This document shows, piece after piece, positions 53,817-62,453 of a DNA stretch of 64,000 nt. A program made the position numbers and the translations under genes. Each line of letters begins with the position of its first letter. Position 1 is the stretch's first letter. Below the pieces are notes generated by a model. It had not been told where the DNA came from. It did no database searches and saw only the letters and a list, made by a program, of their open reading frames with translations. This DNA is from a virus: positions 1 to 64,000 of the IMG/VR virus record IMGVR_UViG_3300044701_002494; one strand, 5' to 3'.

Positions 53817-55509
53817 TTTTGCCACCTTTAGGTTCTGGCAACTCTACTTGAGATACATCTACAGATGGTTCTATAGGAACTTCTCCACCAGCACCTTGCT
53901 CTATTGCTTGACCTGCACCTTCTCCACCACCGGGAGGTAATGGATTACCCATTTCATCTACTGGGGCATTTGGATCTGGAAGTATTCCTTTTGAAATTTC
54001 ATCTTCAATTTGCCCATCAATGTCAATGATTTCAGAGTCAGTTTGGCGAAGAATTTTCTTACGAACGTATTCAGTTGAAAAATATTTTCCAATGTATGGT
54101 TCAGCAGTTGTCAAAAGCGTCAATCGGTTTGTAAGAATTTCTGCTTCTTTAAGTTCAGAAAAATGATTATCATACAGAAAATCATATTGAATATGATCTT
54201 CCATTTTTTCCCAATCATCTGGAGAAACAATATTCTTCAAAATAAGTTGAGTTCTTAACATATCGTTAAACATCAACGCAAATCTTTTTCTAAGTCTCCC
54301 AACAAATTTGGAAAATTTTAATTCATCTCTTAGAATTTCTGACGATCTTCCAAGATTAAATCCATCTCCACCACCAGCAATTCTTGTTTCAGGAACACCT
54401 AATGCACGATATAATTTTTTTTGAAAATATTCAATATCAGCAAGTTCTCCTAGATTTTGACCTCCTGGGAGAGTTGTGATCTCTGTTCCTCTACCACCCT
54501 CTCTTCTGGGCAGCCAAAAATCTTCAAGCATAGACATATATTTTCTATCATCACGAATTTCTCCAGTATTTGCGTCATAAACTAATTTGTTACGATAACG
54601 ACTCATAACTTCTTTCAAATATTGTTCTGCCTTTACTTTAGGTAGATTTCCAACATCAATGTAAAAAATACGACGCTCTGGTGCTCTAGATAATCTATAA
54701 ATTACAAGAGAGTCTTCAATCATTCTTAATTGATTGAGAGCTTTAATTGCCTTGTGGAGATATGAAAGGACCGTTCCTTTATTTCTATCAACTAATCCGG
54801 AAGTGCAATATGTTATAGAGTCTTTAGCAATCTTAATGGAACCTTTTGAAGAACCACTCAAAGAACCCATTGGATAATTTGGTGCTGGTGAGTAAATAAA
54901 ATACTCTTCAATTTCCGAATAAGATAAATCTGTATTTGTCGAATTAATATTATTTGGTAGTTTACTTCCAATGATATTATTACCCTTATCGTTCGACCTA
55001 ATTTCTTGTCGAACGTGTTTCATTTTCATTGGATCAATATATCTCAACTCCTTTATCCCTTCTTCAGGTTTTTTAGTGTCAATTACCTTTAGATAGTATA
55101 ACCTTCCATCAATATACCAATTTCTAAAAATTTCGTGCGATTTTCTATCAAAGTCTAACATTTCTTTGATAGATCTAAACTCATTTCTAATAATTGTTTT
55201 GAGTTTTTCACTAGCATTTAAATTAGTTAATTCAATTTCAACAGGAGAGTCATATAAGTCACTTACAATTGCTTCATTTACAACGTCTTCAATTGCACCA
55301 TCACACTCTGGGTGTAAAGCCATTTCACGGTAGCGGCGCATTAAATCAAACTCAGTTCTATAGACACCTTCAATATCTACATATTGTCCATAAAATCCAG
55401 ATTGAATATAATAATCAACCCCGTCCTCATCTGATGGTGGAACGGGGGAAATTATAGATTTGGATTTTTCTTCTTTATTTTCAATCGAAAAACCAAAGAG
55501 TCTCGCCAT
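53812..55509 (-). CDS. gp20: portal vertex protein, T4 gp20-type
   Basis: The 565-aa sequence matches portal proteins: DYYIQSGFYGQYVDIEGVYR, CDGAIEDVVNEAIVSDLYD, RIFYIDVGNLPKVKAEQYL, and the ETRIAGGGDGFNLGRSSEI region. It forms the 12-fold portal through which gp17 pumps DNA. Confidence 0.95.
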   Translation of the reverse strand: MARLFGFSIENKEEKSKSIISPVPPSDEDGVDYYIQSGFYGQYVDIEGVYRTEFDLMRRYREMALHPECDGAIEDVVNEAIVSDLYDSPVEIELTNLNASEKLKTIIRNEFRSIKEMLDFDRKSHEIFRNWYIDGRLYYLKVIDTKKPEEGIKELRYIDPMKMKHVRQEIRSNDKGNNIIGSKLPNNINSTNTDLSYSEIEEYFIYSPAPNYPMGSLSGSSKGSIKIAKDSITYCTSGLVDRNKGTVLSYLHKAIKALNQLRMIEDSLVIYRLSRAPERRIFYIDVGNLPKVKAEQYLKEVMSRYRNKLVYDANTGEIRDDRKYMSMLEDFWLPRREGGRGTEITTLPGGQNLGELADIEYFQKKLYRALGVPETRIAGGGDGFNLGRSSEILRDELKFSKFVGRLRKRFALMFNDMLRTQLILKNIVSPDDWEKMEDHIQYDFLYDNHFSELKEAEILTNRLTLLTTAEPYIGKYFSTEYVRKKILRQTDSEIIDIDGQIEDEISKGILPDPNAPVDEMGNPLPPGGGEGAGQAIEQGAGGEVPIEPSVDVSQVELPEPKGGKI

Positions 55510-55536
55510 TTTATAATTCTAGTTTGTTATGATATA

Positions 55537-55544
55537 TTATTTAG
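55537..55544 (-). promoter_or_regulatory. late-like promoter CTAAATAA of gp20
   Basis: A one-base variant box 28 nt before gp20, at the gp19 stop. Confidence 0.6.
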
Positions 55545-56131
55545 TTAATGTCTGCACCACCAGCATTTGCAGCATTACCTTTAATCGCTTCCCACCAGTG
55601 AACTTGTAGTTCAACAGGAAACTCTTGAATACTTTCATTTCCATAATCAAGAGGAATACTTCCAACACTAGTTGGAAAAACATCATAGAAATGATATGCT
55701 CTTAGAGTTTCTCCAGTACGATCTAATTGATAAACAAAAGCATCTGCTTGGTAAGCGGCTGGATCCGTAACACCTGTATTATCGGAAAGGCGATTAATTT
55801 TATTCATCCAATTTTCAAAAGCAGAACGAATTGAAAAATCGGTGTCATTAATGATTGTAATAGTCCAAGTTTCAAAAGTTCTATCTCCAGCAACTTTAAG
55901 AGTTCTACCTCTAAATGCAACTTCAATTGAAGATACATTTGATGCTGGAAGAGCAGCTGCTTTGACTAGAAATCTTGATTTGTCAAGAATTTCGGAATCA
56001 ACTTTTGCAATGTCTGGAAATGAGAGAACAACTTCAAAAAGATTGCTTCTTGTACCTCCACCAGTTAGCTTACTTTTGAAGTCAGTAATCTTTCTTAAAG
56101 GTGGTGGATTGATTTGATTTCTGGTTGCCAT
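55541..56131 (-). CDS. gp19: tail tube protein, T4 gp19-type
   Basis: The 196-aa protein has RSNLFEVVLSFPDIAKVDSE, TWTITIINDTDFSIRSAFEN and YHFYDVFPTSVGSIPLDYGN, the tail-tube pattern. It lies 19 nt after gp18 with only a weak ribosome binding site (AGAGG) and no promoter, so it is cotranscribed with the sheath gene. Confidence 0.95.
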   Translation of the reverse strand: MATRNQINPPPLRKITDFKSKLTGGGTRSNLFEVVLSFPDIAKVDSEILDKSRFLVKAAALPASNVSSIEVAFRGRTLKVAGDRTFETWTITIINDTDFSIRSAFENWMNKINRLSDNTGVTDPAAYQADAFVYQLDRTGETLRAYHFYDVFPTSVGSIPLDYGNESIQEFPVELQVHWWEAIKGNAANAGGADIN

Positions 56132-56150
56132 AGTTCTTTAAACCTCTAAA

Positions 56151-58313
56151 TTAAAAGTTGCCGATTACTTCTTGGAAATCAACACCAGTCTTAGTGGCGA
56201 TGAAGGTTAGACCGATAAAGTTAATCGATCTGGATGGTTTAATATAAATGTCAGCAACAAACTCATTAGCATCAATAACTGCTGCAGTGTTGTTTGTTTC
56301 GTCGCAAACCACAACATAATCAAAAATTCCTCTCTTTGCCTGAACATCACGAAGGAAAGGTTCAATTGTGTTTACAAAATTAGTTCTAGTAATCTCATCA
56401 TTAAATTCGAAGAGTTGATCTTTTGCTGCTTGTGAAATTGCTTCCTCAAGGTATAAGAACAAACGACGAACATTAATTCGGTCAAACGCCGATGATTTTC
56501 CATAACCTGTTCTATCACCAAATAGAATAATTCCAGCGCCAGGTGAGAAGATAACTGGATTAATTCTATTTGTATATAAACGATCTCTTTGAGATTTGGA
56601 AGGATTGTATGGAAGTTTTACTGCGTTTAAGATTGCTCCTCTTGCAGTTCCGGCTGGGGAGAACCAGGGGAAATTATTAATGTCGGTTCTAGCGCAAAGA
56701 CCCGCAATATCACCATTCAATGGAACATATCTGAAGGTATTGCTAAATCTATCATACATATACTTATAACCGGAGTCAAATACTGCATAAGTAGTTGATG
56801 CAACGGAAGCAAAGAAACTTAAAACATTCGTTGTTGTAGTTTCTGCAGAATTAATATTTACTGCTGTTTGTGATGATGTATCTGTCAATGCAGAACCTCT
56901 ATAAGGTGAAATAAATGCAACTGCATCTTTCCTCAACTCCGCTACAGAAATAATTTTATTCGCAAGTTCTTGAGCAGTTTCTTTTGTATATGCTGCAGAA
57001 CCCATTAATAAGAAATCAATCTGGAAGTTTTCAGTATTCTCGAATAAATCATATCCAGACTTCAGTGAAGTAAGAGTAGCAGTTAATGCTCCAGTTGAAG
57101 TAATTCCAGTTTTTCCACCATAATTTAGACCATCATTTAATTTGTAGGTAGGAGCGCCTACAGAACCAAATATAATTCCTTCAGTTGCTTGATCCCACCC
57201 ATTATCAGTTGTTAAATCAAACTCCCCAGCATCAAATCCAGTTGTCGTTAATCCTGTTGGAGCACCTCCACCAAATACATAAAGCGAATTCTCTGCCAGA
57301 TACTTTCTCCAATAAGATGTAGAACCTACTGAATATTCTGCATCAGTTCCTTTAGAAAGATTTAGATGCTTTTCTAAAATTGTTCCAGCATTTCCTGTAA
57401 CTGTTCCTAAGTCATCAATTACAACAACATGAACTTCATCAAATCTTGAACCTCTTGATTCTGCAAATGCTGAGGTTACTGGTTTTGGAGCGAGATTATT
57501 CCAATTAATAGTAGAATTTGTTAACGTAATTGTTTGTTGGTCAAACCAATCAGTTTCTGATGTGTAACTAGTTACTCCATAGGAAACTGATTGTCCACTA
57601 GTATGAATTGCTACACTTCCAGTTTCAGTGAAACAATATACACCATTCTTCTGATAGTCAACATTAACTTCTGTTCCTTCTGCAGAAACTCTACTTAAAA
57701 TCTTTACATCAATTAAACTTACACCAATTCCTGTAACAACTCCTTTTAAGAAATAATCTGTAAGTGCTAATCCAACTCCAGTAGTAGAGTCTATTTTTCC
57801 ACTTAAAGATTGAGTTACTCCATATCCAACATAAATTCCTGTTGTAGTAATTCCACCAATAGTTTGATCTGCTTTACCATCAATGATTGCAACCTTTATA
57901 CCATTTGCCCAAGTTCCAGGATTTCTTGCAACAAAAGTTACATCAGGAATAATGTTTTCATCATAACCTAACTGATTATAATGATCTAAACTCTTTATTT
58001 TTACACTTGAAGCTGCTCCAACAAAAGCATTTTTTAGATCAGAGTCATCCGATCTAATTACTCTTAAATTTCCACCATAAGCAAGGTATGATGATGCAGT
58101 CAACCAAGTTTCATACTGCTTATCTGTTGTATAAGATTGTCCGAAAACTTGCAGTAAATCATTTTCATTTTCTACTAAGGTTGGCGAATCTACAGGGCCC
58201 TTAGCAAAAGGACCAACAATTGCTCCAGTAATATTTGCAGAGGGTCCAACTCTACCAATAGTTAGGTCAATTTCCTTTACTACAATTCCAGGAGATGCTA
58301 AATTTAGCGGCAT
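56151..58313 (-). CDS. gp18: contractile tail sheath protein, T4 gp18-type
   Basis: The 720-aa protein shows the conserved N-terminus (LASPGIVVKEIDLTIGRVGP) and C-terminus (SAFDRINVRRLFLYLEEAIS, DIYIKPSRSINFIGLTF). It surrounds the gp19 tube and contracts to drive it into the host. A variable beta-rich middle is present. Confidence 0.96.
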   Translation of the reverse strand: MPLNLASPGIVVKEIDLTIGRVGPSANITGAIVGPFAKGPVDSPTLVENENDLLQVFGQSYTTDKQYETWLTASSYLAYGGNLRVIRSDDSDLKNAFVGAASSVKIKSLDHYNQLGYDENIIPDVTFVARNPGTWANGIKVAIIDGKADQTIGGITTTGIYVGYGVTQSLSGKIDSTTGVGLALTDYFLKGVVTGIGVSLIDVKILSRVSAEGTEVNVDYQKNGVYCFTETGSVAIHTSGQSVSYGVTSYTSETDWFDQQTITLTNSTINWNNLAPKPVTSAFAESRGSRFDEVHVVVIDDLGTVTGNAGTILEKHLNLSKGTDAEYSVGSTSYWRKYLAENSLYVFGGGAPTGLTTTGFDAGEFDLTTDNGWDQATEGIIFGSVGAPTYKLNDGLNYGGKTGITSTGALTATLTSLKSGYDLFENTENFQIDFLLMGSAAYTKETAQELANKIISVAELRKDAVAFISPYRGSALTDTSSQTAVNINSAETTTTNVLSFFASVASTTYAVFDSGYKYMYDRFSNTFRYVPLNGDIAGLCARTDINNFPWFSPAGTARGAILNAVKLPYNPSKSQRDRLYTNRINPVIFSPGAGIILFGDRTGYGKSSAFDRINVRRLFLYLEEAISQAAKDQLFEFNDEITRTNFVNTIEPFLRDVQAKRGIFDYVVVCDETNNTAAVIDANEFVADIYIKPSRSINFIGLTFIATKTGVDFQEVIGNF

Positions 58314-58347
58314 CTTTACTCTCCGTTATCCCGAATTATTCTAAAAG

Positions 58348-58355
58348 TATTTATT
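58348..58355 (-). promoter_or_regulatory. late promoter AATAAATA of gp18-gp19
   Basis: A one-base variant 35 nt before the gp18 start. Confidence 0.6.
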
Positions 58356-58396
58356 AAAATGATTATTTTAAACGGGGAAACAATACGTGAACAAAT

Positions 58397-58633
58397 TTAC
58401 CAATCCGGATATTGCCATTCTGAAATAACTACACCCTTCTTGTTAGATCTATTTCTTATAATTCTTTTCATAGTACACTGTTTACATTCATATGAATATG
58501 ATGATGGATATCCTTTTCTATCCTTGTGAGTCAAATAGAAGTCATTAATAAGATCTTTAGTTTTTCCACAAACCCTACATTTTCTTTCAGTGAATAGTAA
58601 ATGCTCCAGATCTATCTGATCTTCAAAGTCCAT
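58397..58633 (-). CDS. small zinc-finger protein between gp17 and gp18, 78 aa
   Basis: Two CxxC pairs (CRVCGKTKDL and CKQCTMKRIIRN) about 29 residues apart form a treble-clef-like zinc site of the HNH/endonuclease VII type, but the catalytic His/Asn residues are not visible. ATG 58633 overlaps the gp17 stop in TAATG. It may help terminase or packaging, inferred from position. Confidence 0.65.
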   Translation of the reverse strand: MDFEDQIDLEHLLFTERKCRVCGKTKDLINDFYLTHKDRKGYPSSYSYECKQCTMKRIIRNRSNKKGVVISEWQYPDW

Positions 58634-60330
58634 TACATATAATCCCACATGTAGGAACGGTCACCATATTCATCTAAATTCCAAACCTCTAGAGGGTTAT
58701 TTTGATTTTTTAAGTCTGCAGACAACCATCTATCTCCGGTTTTATGTTCAAAAAATGTATCAATATCATCAAAACCATCTGAAACAAATCCAAAAGGTGC
58801 CATATCCTGTTCAATTTGGTTTTTTTGCTCTTCATATATTCTTTTACGGACATCATTGTCCGTCATTTCTTTAAAGTATGGTTGTGCTACTAACCAAGAA
58901 AAAATAACCAAGCACATTGCCAAATCATCGTTACAACCCTCTTCAGCCTCAAAAGAATTGTGCCTTTGTGAAAATGTTGTAAGTTCTGATATAATGTCAT
59001 AATCGACAGTTAGTAACTTATCATCTTCCAATAAAGTTTTTAGATTAGAACATCCTAATTTTTTAACTGCGGCAGTCATTCTAACTCCAAGTTGAGATTT
59101 CTTTCCACTAAACCCAGAACCAACTAACTGACCAGCACGACCACGCATAGCACACATTAAAACATTGTCATACTCTAAATCAAAGTGAAGAATATTTGCT
59201 ACCTGGTCCCCAATATCATTAACTTCAATCAATAACCAAGAGTTATTGTATCCTCTTGCCACTTCGTTAATTATATTTGGAAATAACATTGGTTTTATTT
59301 CATTATTTTTATATTTTGCTACAATCCTATAAGGAAAATTAGTTATGTCGAAAACAACAAATGCAGAATAATCATTGCCAAGTCCCCTTGCAACGTCGAC
59401 AGTCATTAAGTAATTGTGATCTTCTTTGGGATGTTCGTAAACATCTAATCCAGCGTTCCTCTTTATTGGATCATCATATACAAGATTTTTAAGTTTTGCT
59501 GGATTAATAAGAGTGTTAATGGATCCTAAAAATTCACAATTAAACTCCACATTAAACTGCTGTTCGGAAGTATTAGCAATAGTCTGTGCCTTCCAATTTT
59601 CATCTCTACCTGGAACTTCAGACCAATGAACATCAGTGGGAATATATTCATTTCTACCACGCTCAGCATCGTGCCACATACGGTAGAAGTGGTTCATACC
59701 ACGTGGGGTAGAAACAATAATTACTTTCGTGCTTTGTCCAGAAGAAATAGTAGGATAAACAGAGGCAAAGAAGTCATCAGCAATGTGATTCGGGATGAAA
59801 GCGAACTCGTCAAGAAAGATAACATTATAGGATCCGCCTCGGACAGCAGATGAAGAAGTAGAGTTAGATGAAATCTTGGAGCCATTTTCTAATTCTAGAC
59901 TACCTTTATTCCAGGATATAATACCCTGTTGCATCCATTTAGGCAAGTTTTCGTAAGCAAGTTGCAATCTTCCAAGAAGGTCTCTTGCAGTAGATGCTTT
60001 GTTTGCCAGAATAGCGATATTTACATTATCGTTGAATACCGCATAATGTAAAAGATATGAAACAACAGTTGTAGACTTACCCGTCTGGCGGGGCATCTTA
60101 CAAATGTTGAAACGATTGTCATGGAAGTTTTGAATTAACCTTTCTTGGAATGGATACATCTCGAAAGGAACTAGACCATGATCAAGAGAAACAATCTTAA
60201 TGTAGTTTCTAGCAAAATAAACAGGATCTTCTTTACACCTTAAAAACTCAATAATTTGTTCTTCTGTAAACTCAATTTGCGTATTCGCTTTTTTGAGTAG
60301 AGGATTGCCAAGATATACATCACTAGACAT
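58633..60330 (-). CDS. gp17: terminase large subunit, T4 gp17-type
   Basis: The 565-aa protein has Walker A NICKMPRQTGKSTTVVSY, Walker B NVIFLDEFAFIP and a C-terminal RNase H-like nuclease with LMTVDVARGLGNDYSA and the later acidic DLAMCLVIFSWL. It pumps and cuts DNA at the portal. It has no late box of its own and is downstream of the homing endonuclease gene, which overlaps its start by 8 nt. Confidence 0.96.
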   Translation of the reverse strand: MSSDVYLGNPLLKKANTQIEFTEEQIIEFLRCKEDPVYFARNYIKIVSLDHGLVPFEMYPFQERLIQNFHDNRFNICKMPRQTGKSTTVVSYLLHYAVFNDNVNIAILANKASTARDLLGRLQLAYENLPKWMQQGIISWNKGSLELENGSKISSNSTSSSAVRGGSYNVIFLDEFAFIPNHIADDFFASVYPTISSGQSTKVIIVSTPRGMNHFYRMWHDAERGRNEYIPTDVHWSEVPGRDENWKAQTIANTSEQQFNVEFNCEFLGSINTLINPAKLKNLVYDDPIKRNAGLDVYEHPKEDHNYLMTVDVARGLGNDYSAFVVFDITNFPYRIVAKYKNNEIKPMLFPNIINEVARGYNNSWLLIEVNDIGDQVANILHFDLEYDNVLMCAMRGRAGQLVGSGFSGKKSQLGVRMTAAVKKLGCSNLKTLLEDDKLLTVDYDIISELTTFSQRHNSFEAEEGCNDDLAMCLVIFSWLVAQPYFKEMTDNDVRKRIYEEQKNQIEQDMAPFGFVSDGFDDIDTFFEHKTGDRWLSADLKNQNNPLEVWNLDEYGDRSYMWDYM

Positions 60331-60808
60331 ATTCGTACCCCCTTTCTGGACCCCAATGTTTCATTCTGTATGATAATCCCTGTATAGTTATTCCCACATC
60401 ATCTGCTGCTTCTTGTTGAGAAACATAAACCTTTCCATTTACAGAAACTTTTTTACTATTAGGATGTTTTTCTCCACCCTCATACTTATGACCAAAAGAA
60501 CGACCTTTTAATGCTTCACTCTTTTTCTTACAAGTTTCTTTGCTGTGCTTTCTACCTATATTTTTTTGAGTTGCCTTATTTAAATTTTCCATAAACCAAG
60601 CATCACTATGCCACCCATACTTATGTATTTCTCTACTACAAACATATAAATGCTCTGGAATATCTTTACCACCTTCGCATCTTGGTGGGAAGTGATGGGC
60701 ATCCATTCCTTTCATTTGTTCCCAAGTTAATCCCCAATTCTTACGGGCAATATTTCTTACCACCTTTGGAGATAATCTTTTGTCTGGAACTTTGATAATT
60801 GCGGGCAC
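60323..60808 (-). CDS. HNH-type homing endonuclease with NUMOD repeats
   Basis: The segment MDAHHFPPRCEGGKDIPEHL carries an HNH-like His pair and the following NLYVCS-type region, here HLYVCSREIHKYGWHSD. NUMOD3-like KHSKETCKKKSEALKGRSFG and a C-terminal NUMOD1-like helix-turn-helix (VYVSQQEAADDVGITIQG) bind DNA. It lies directly upstream of gp17 and overlaps it by 8 nt, a classic free-standing homing position. Confidence 0.8.
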   Translation of the reverse strand: MPAIIKVPDKRLSPKVVRNIARKNWGLTWEQMKGMDAHHFPPRCEGGKDIPEHLYVCSREIHKYGWHSDAWFMENLNKATQKNIGRKHSKETCKKKSEALKGRSFGHKYEGGEKHPNSKKVSVNGKVYVSQQEAADDVGITIQGLSYRMKHWGPERGYEYV

Positions 60809-60829
60809 ATTTCAATCCCAATCTAAAAA

Positions 60830-60837
60830 TATTTATA
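60830..60837 (-). promoter_or_regulatory. late promoter TATAAATA of the HNH-gp17 unit
   Basis: A perfect box 22 nt before the HNH gene. It is the only late box before gp17, so terminase expression passes through the homing gene. Confidence 0.75.
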
Positions 60838-60865
60838 TAAGATAAATGTTATCACTCATAATAAG

Positions 60866-62140
60866 TTACCTTTGCTCAATCCAGTTCAATACTGCAAGTG
60901 ATTTTTTATTAGTATTGGGACTTGCACAAACAAGTGTATAAGTGTCACTAATTGTTCCAATGCCACTTCTACCTAACTGAAGTGCTGCTTTAATATCAAG
61001 ATCAACTAACGCACCACTACCATTAATTACAAAACCACTCAAAAGATCACTTCCACCAGATACTGCAGTTTGAGTGATATTATACTGCATAAAAGAGTTT
61101 GGATCGGGATGATCTACCCAAGTTCCTCCAGTCAGTGTTGCATTTTGTAGAAGTTGCCAATAAACATTCGTATTGTCATCAGTTGCTGCCTGTAATGATC
61201 TCAAGAGCATTACACCAGTTAGATTATTGGATTTTAAACGAATGCTTATAATCGGATAGAATGTATTTGCTGATGTCATTGTTGTCCCTGTGATGGGATT
61301 TGATATGCTCAAAAGAGTTCCGAGTTTTTCTGGTTCTCCTTCCTGAATAAGAGAATTAGAACCCTGATACATGTAATGAGTTCCTGCAACACCAGTTACA
61401 TTTTCTATCTCAAGTCTAATAGGCAAGAAAGGAGTGGAACACCAAACTCCTGGGTTGGTATTTGCATTATCAAAAGTATGAGATGCAACAGTCTCATTCT
61501 TCATTAACCAAGCAAATTGAATTATACCTGCACCATACCATTCATAATTGATGGAAATCATTTGTTGTTTTGTTGGATCTGCAGTTACTCCAGTCCAACC
61601 ATTTCCATCAAACTTTTCACCATTCCAATCATCTCTGTATACTCTTGTTTCCGTAACAATTCCAGTTACACTACTGCGAATTACATAAGAATATGTTCCC
61701 CCATCATCCTCAAAATAAACACCATTATTTTCATCGAACAATCCAAATCTTCTACGAATACCTACTTTTGGTTGTTCTAGACGAACTGCAAATGCAAGAG
61801 TTGCACCCCTACCAGGAATGTATCTCATTACATTCTTGGTTTGACGAATTACTTTGCTTCCTGTAGTAGAACCAACTTGCATTATAATATTACTGGCATT
61901 TGCATTAAATGTTGCAGTCCCTACTCCAACTATTCTTTCATCCCATACATCAGTCTCTTTACCATACTGGAAGGTGTTGAAGAATACTGTTTGGAACGGA
62001 GATATTTTAAATCTGTTGTTGTTGGTGAATTGAGGTCTCCAGTCCGTCTGGTTTCCCCAGTGATCTGCGATATTGAAAACTTCAAATAAAGTTCTTTCTT
62101 GATTTAGAAAGTCTTGGTCATTCTTATTCCATTGTGCCAT
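60866..62140 (-). CDS. virion structural protein of unknown position, 424 aa
   Basis: The product begins MAQWNKNDQDFLNQERTLFE and is rich in Asn/Thr/Gly and aromatic strands (ATLAFAVRLEQPKVGIRRRF, WLMKNETVASHTFDNANT), as in beta-sandwich virion proteins. It lies upstream of gp17 in the late module. Similar proteins are detected in cyanophage particles, from general knowledge; the exact role is unknown. Confidence 0.65.
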   Translation of the reverse strand: MAQWNKNDQDFLNQERTLFEVFNIADHWGNQTDWRPQFTNNNRFKISPFQTVFFNTFQYGKETDVWDERIVGVGTATFNANASNIIMQVGSTTGSKVIRQTKNVMRYIPGRGATLAFAVRLEQPKVGIRRRFGLFDENNGVYFEDDGGTYSYVIRSSVTGIVTETRVYRDDWNGEKFDGNGWTGVTADPTKQQMISINYEWYGAGIIQFAWLMKNETVASHTFDNANTNPGVWCSTPFLPIRLEIENVTGVAGTHYMYQGSNSLIQEGEPEKLGTLLSISNPITGTTMTSANTFYPIISIRLKSNNLTGVMLLRSLQAATDDNTNVYWQLLQNATLTGGTWVDHPDPNSFMQYNITQTAVSGGSDLLSGFVINGSGALVDLDIKAALQLGRSGIGTISDTYTLVCASPNTNKKSLAVLNWIEQR

Positions 62141-62143
62141 TAA

Positions 62144-62452
62144 TCAATCACTCCACGATAGTCTTTCTGGTCTGTATCTTTGTGCGTTTTTAACTGTTAC
62201 TGAATTTGATGTTGAAGGGTAAATATTATGAACAATTGCTCCAGGATACTCTCCTTGTAGTTGTTCAGCAAGTTCATTTTTGCTCATCATTTTCCCTTCA
62301 AGTTCCATACGATATAATCTTCCTTGCCAGACTACATCTGCAAGAAAAGATTCGGTTGCTGTCTCTGGTTGGGATGCATTCATATAAAGATTTCCATTGA
62401 AATCTCCGGCAATATTGATGCTTTCGGAAATAAACTGTTGAAAGGATTTCAT
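62144..62452 (-). CDS. small late protein with capsid-targeting-like N-terminus
   Basis: The 102-aa product starts MKSFQQFISESINIAGDF, an excellent match to the T4 internal-protein targeting pattern with I-S-E at residues 8-10. The mature part is a small alpha/beta domain (FLADVVWQGRLYRMELEGKM, NELAEQLQGEYPGAIVHNIY). It lies 1 nt after the stop of the 477-aa gene upstream. Packaging in the head is inferred. Confidence 0.65.
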   Translation of the reverse strand: MKSFQQFISESINIAGDFNGNLYMNASQPETATESFLADVVWQGRLYRMELEGKMMSKNELAEQLQGEYPGAIVHNIYPSTSNSVTVKNAQRYRPERLSWSD

Positions 62453-62453
62453 T

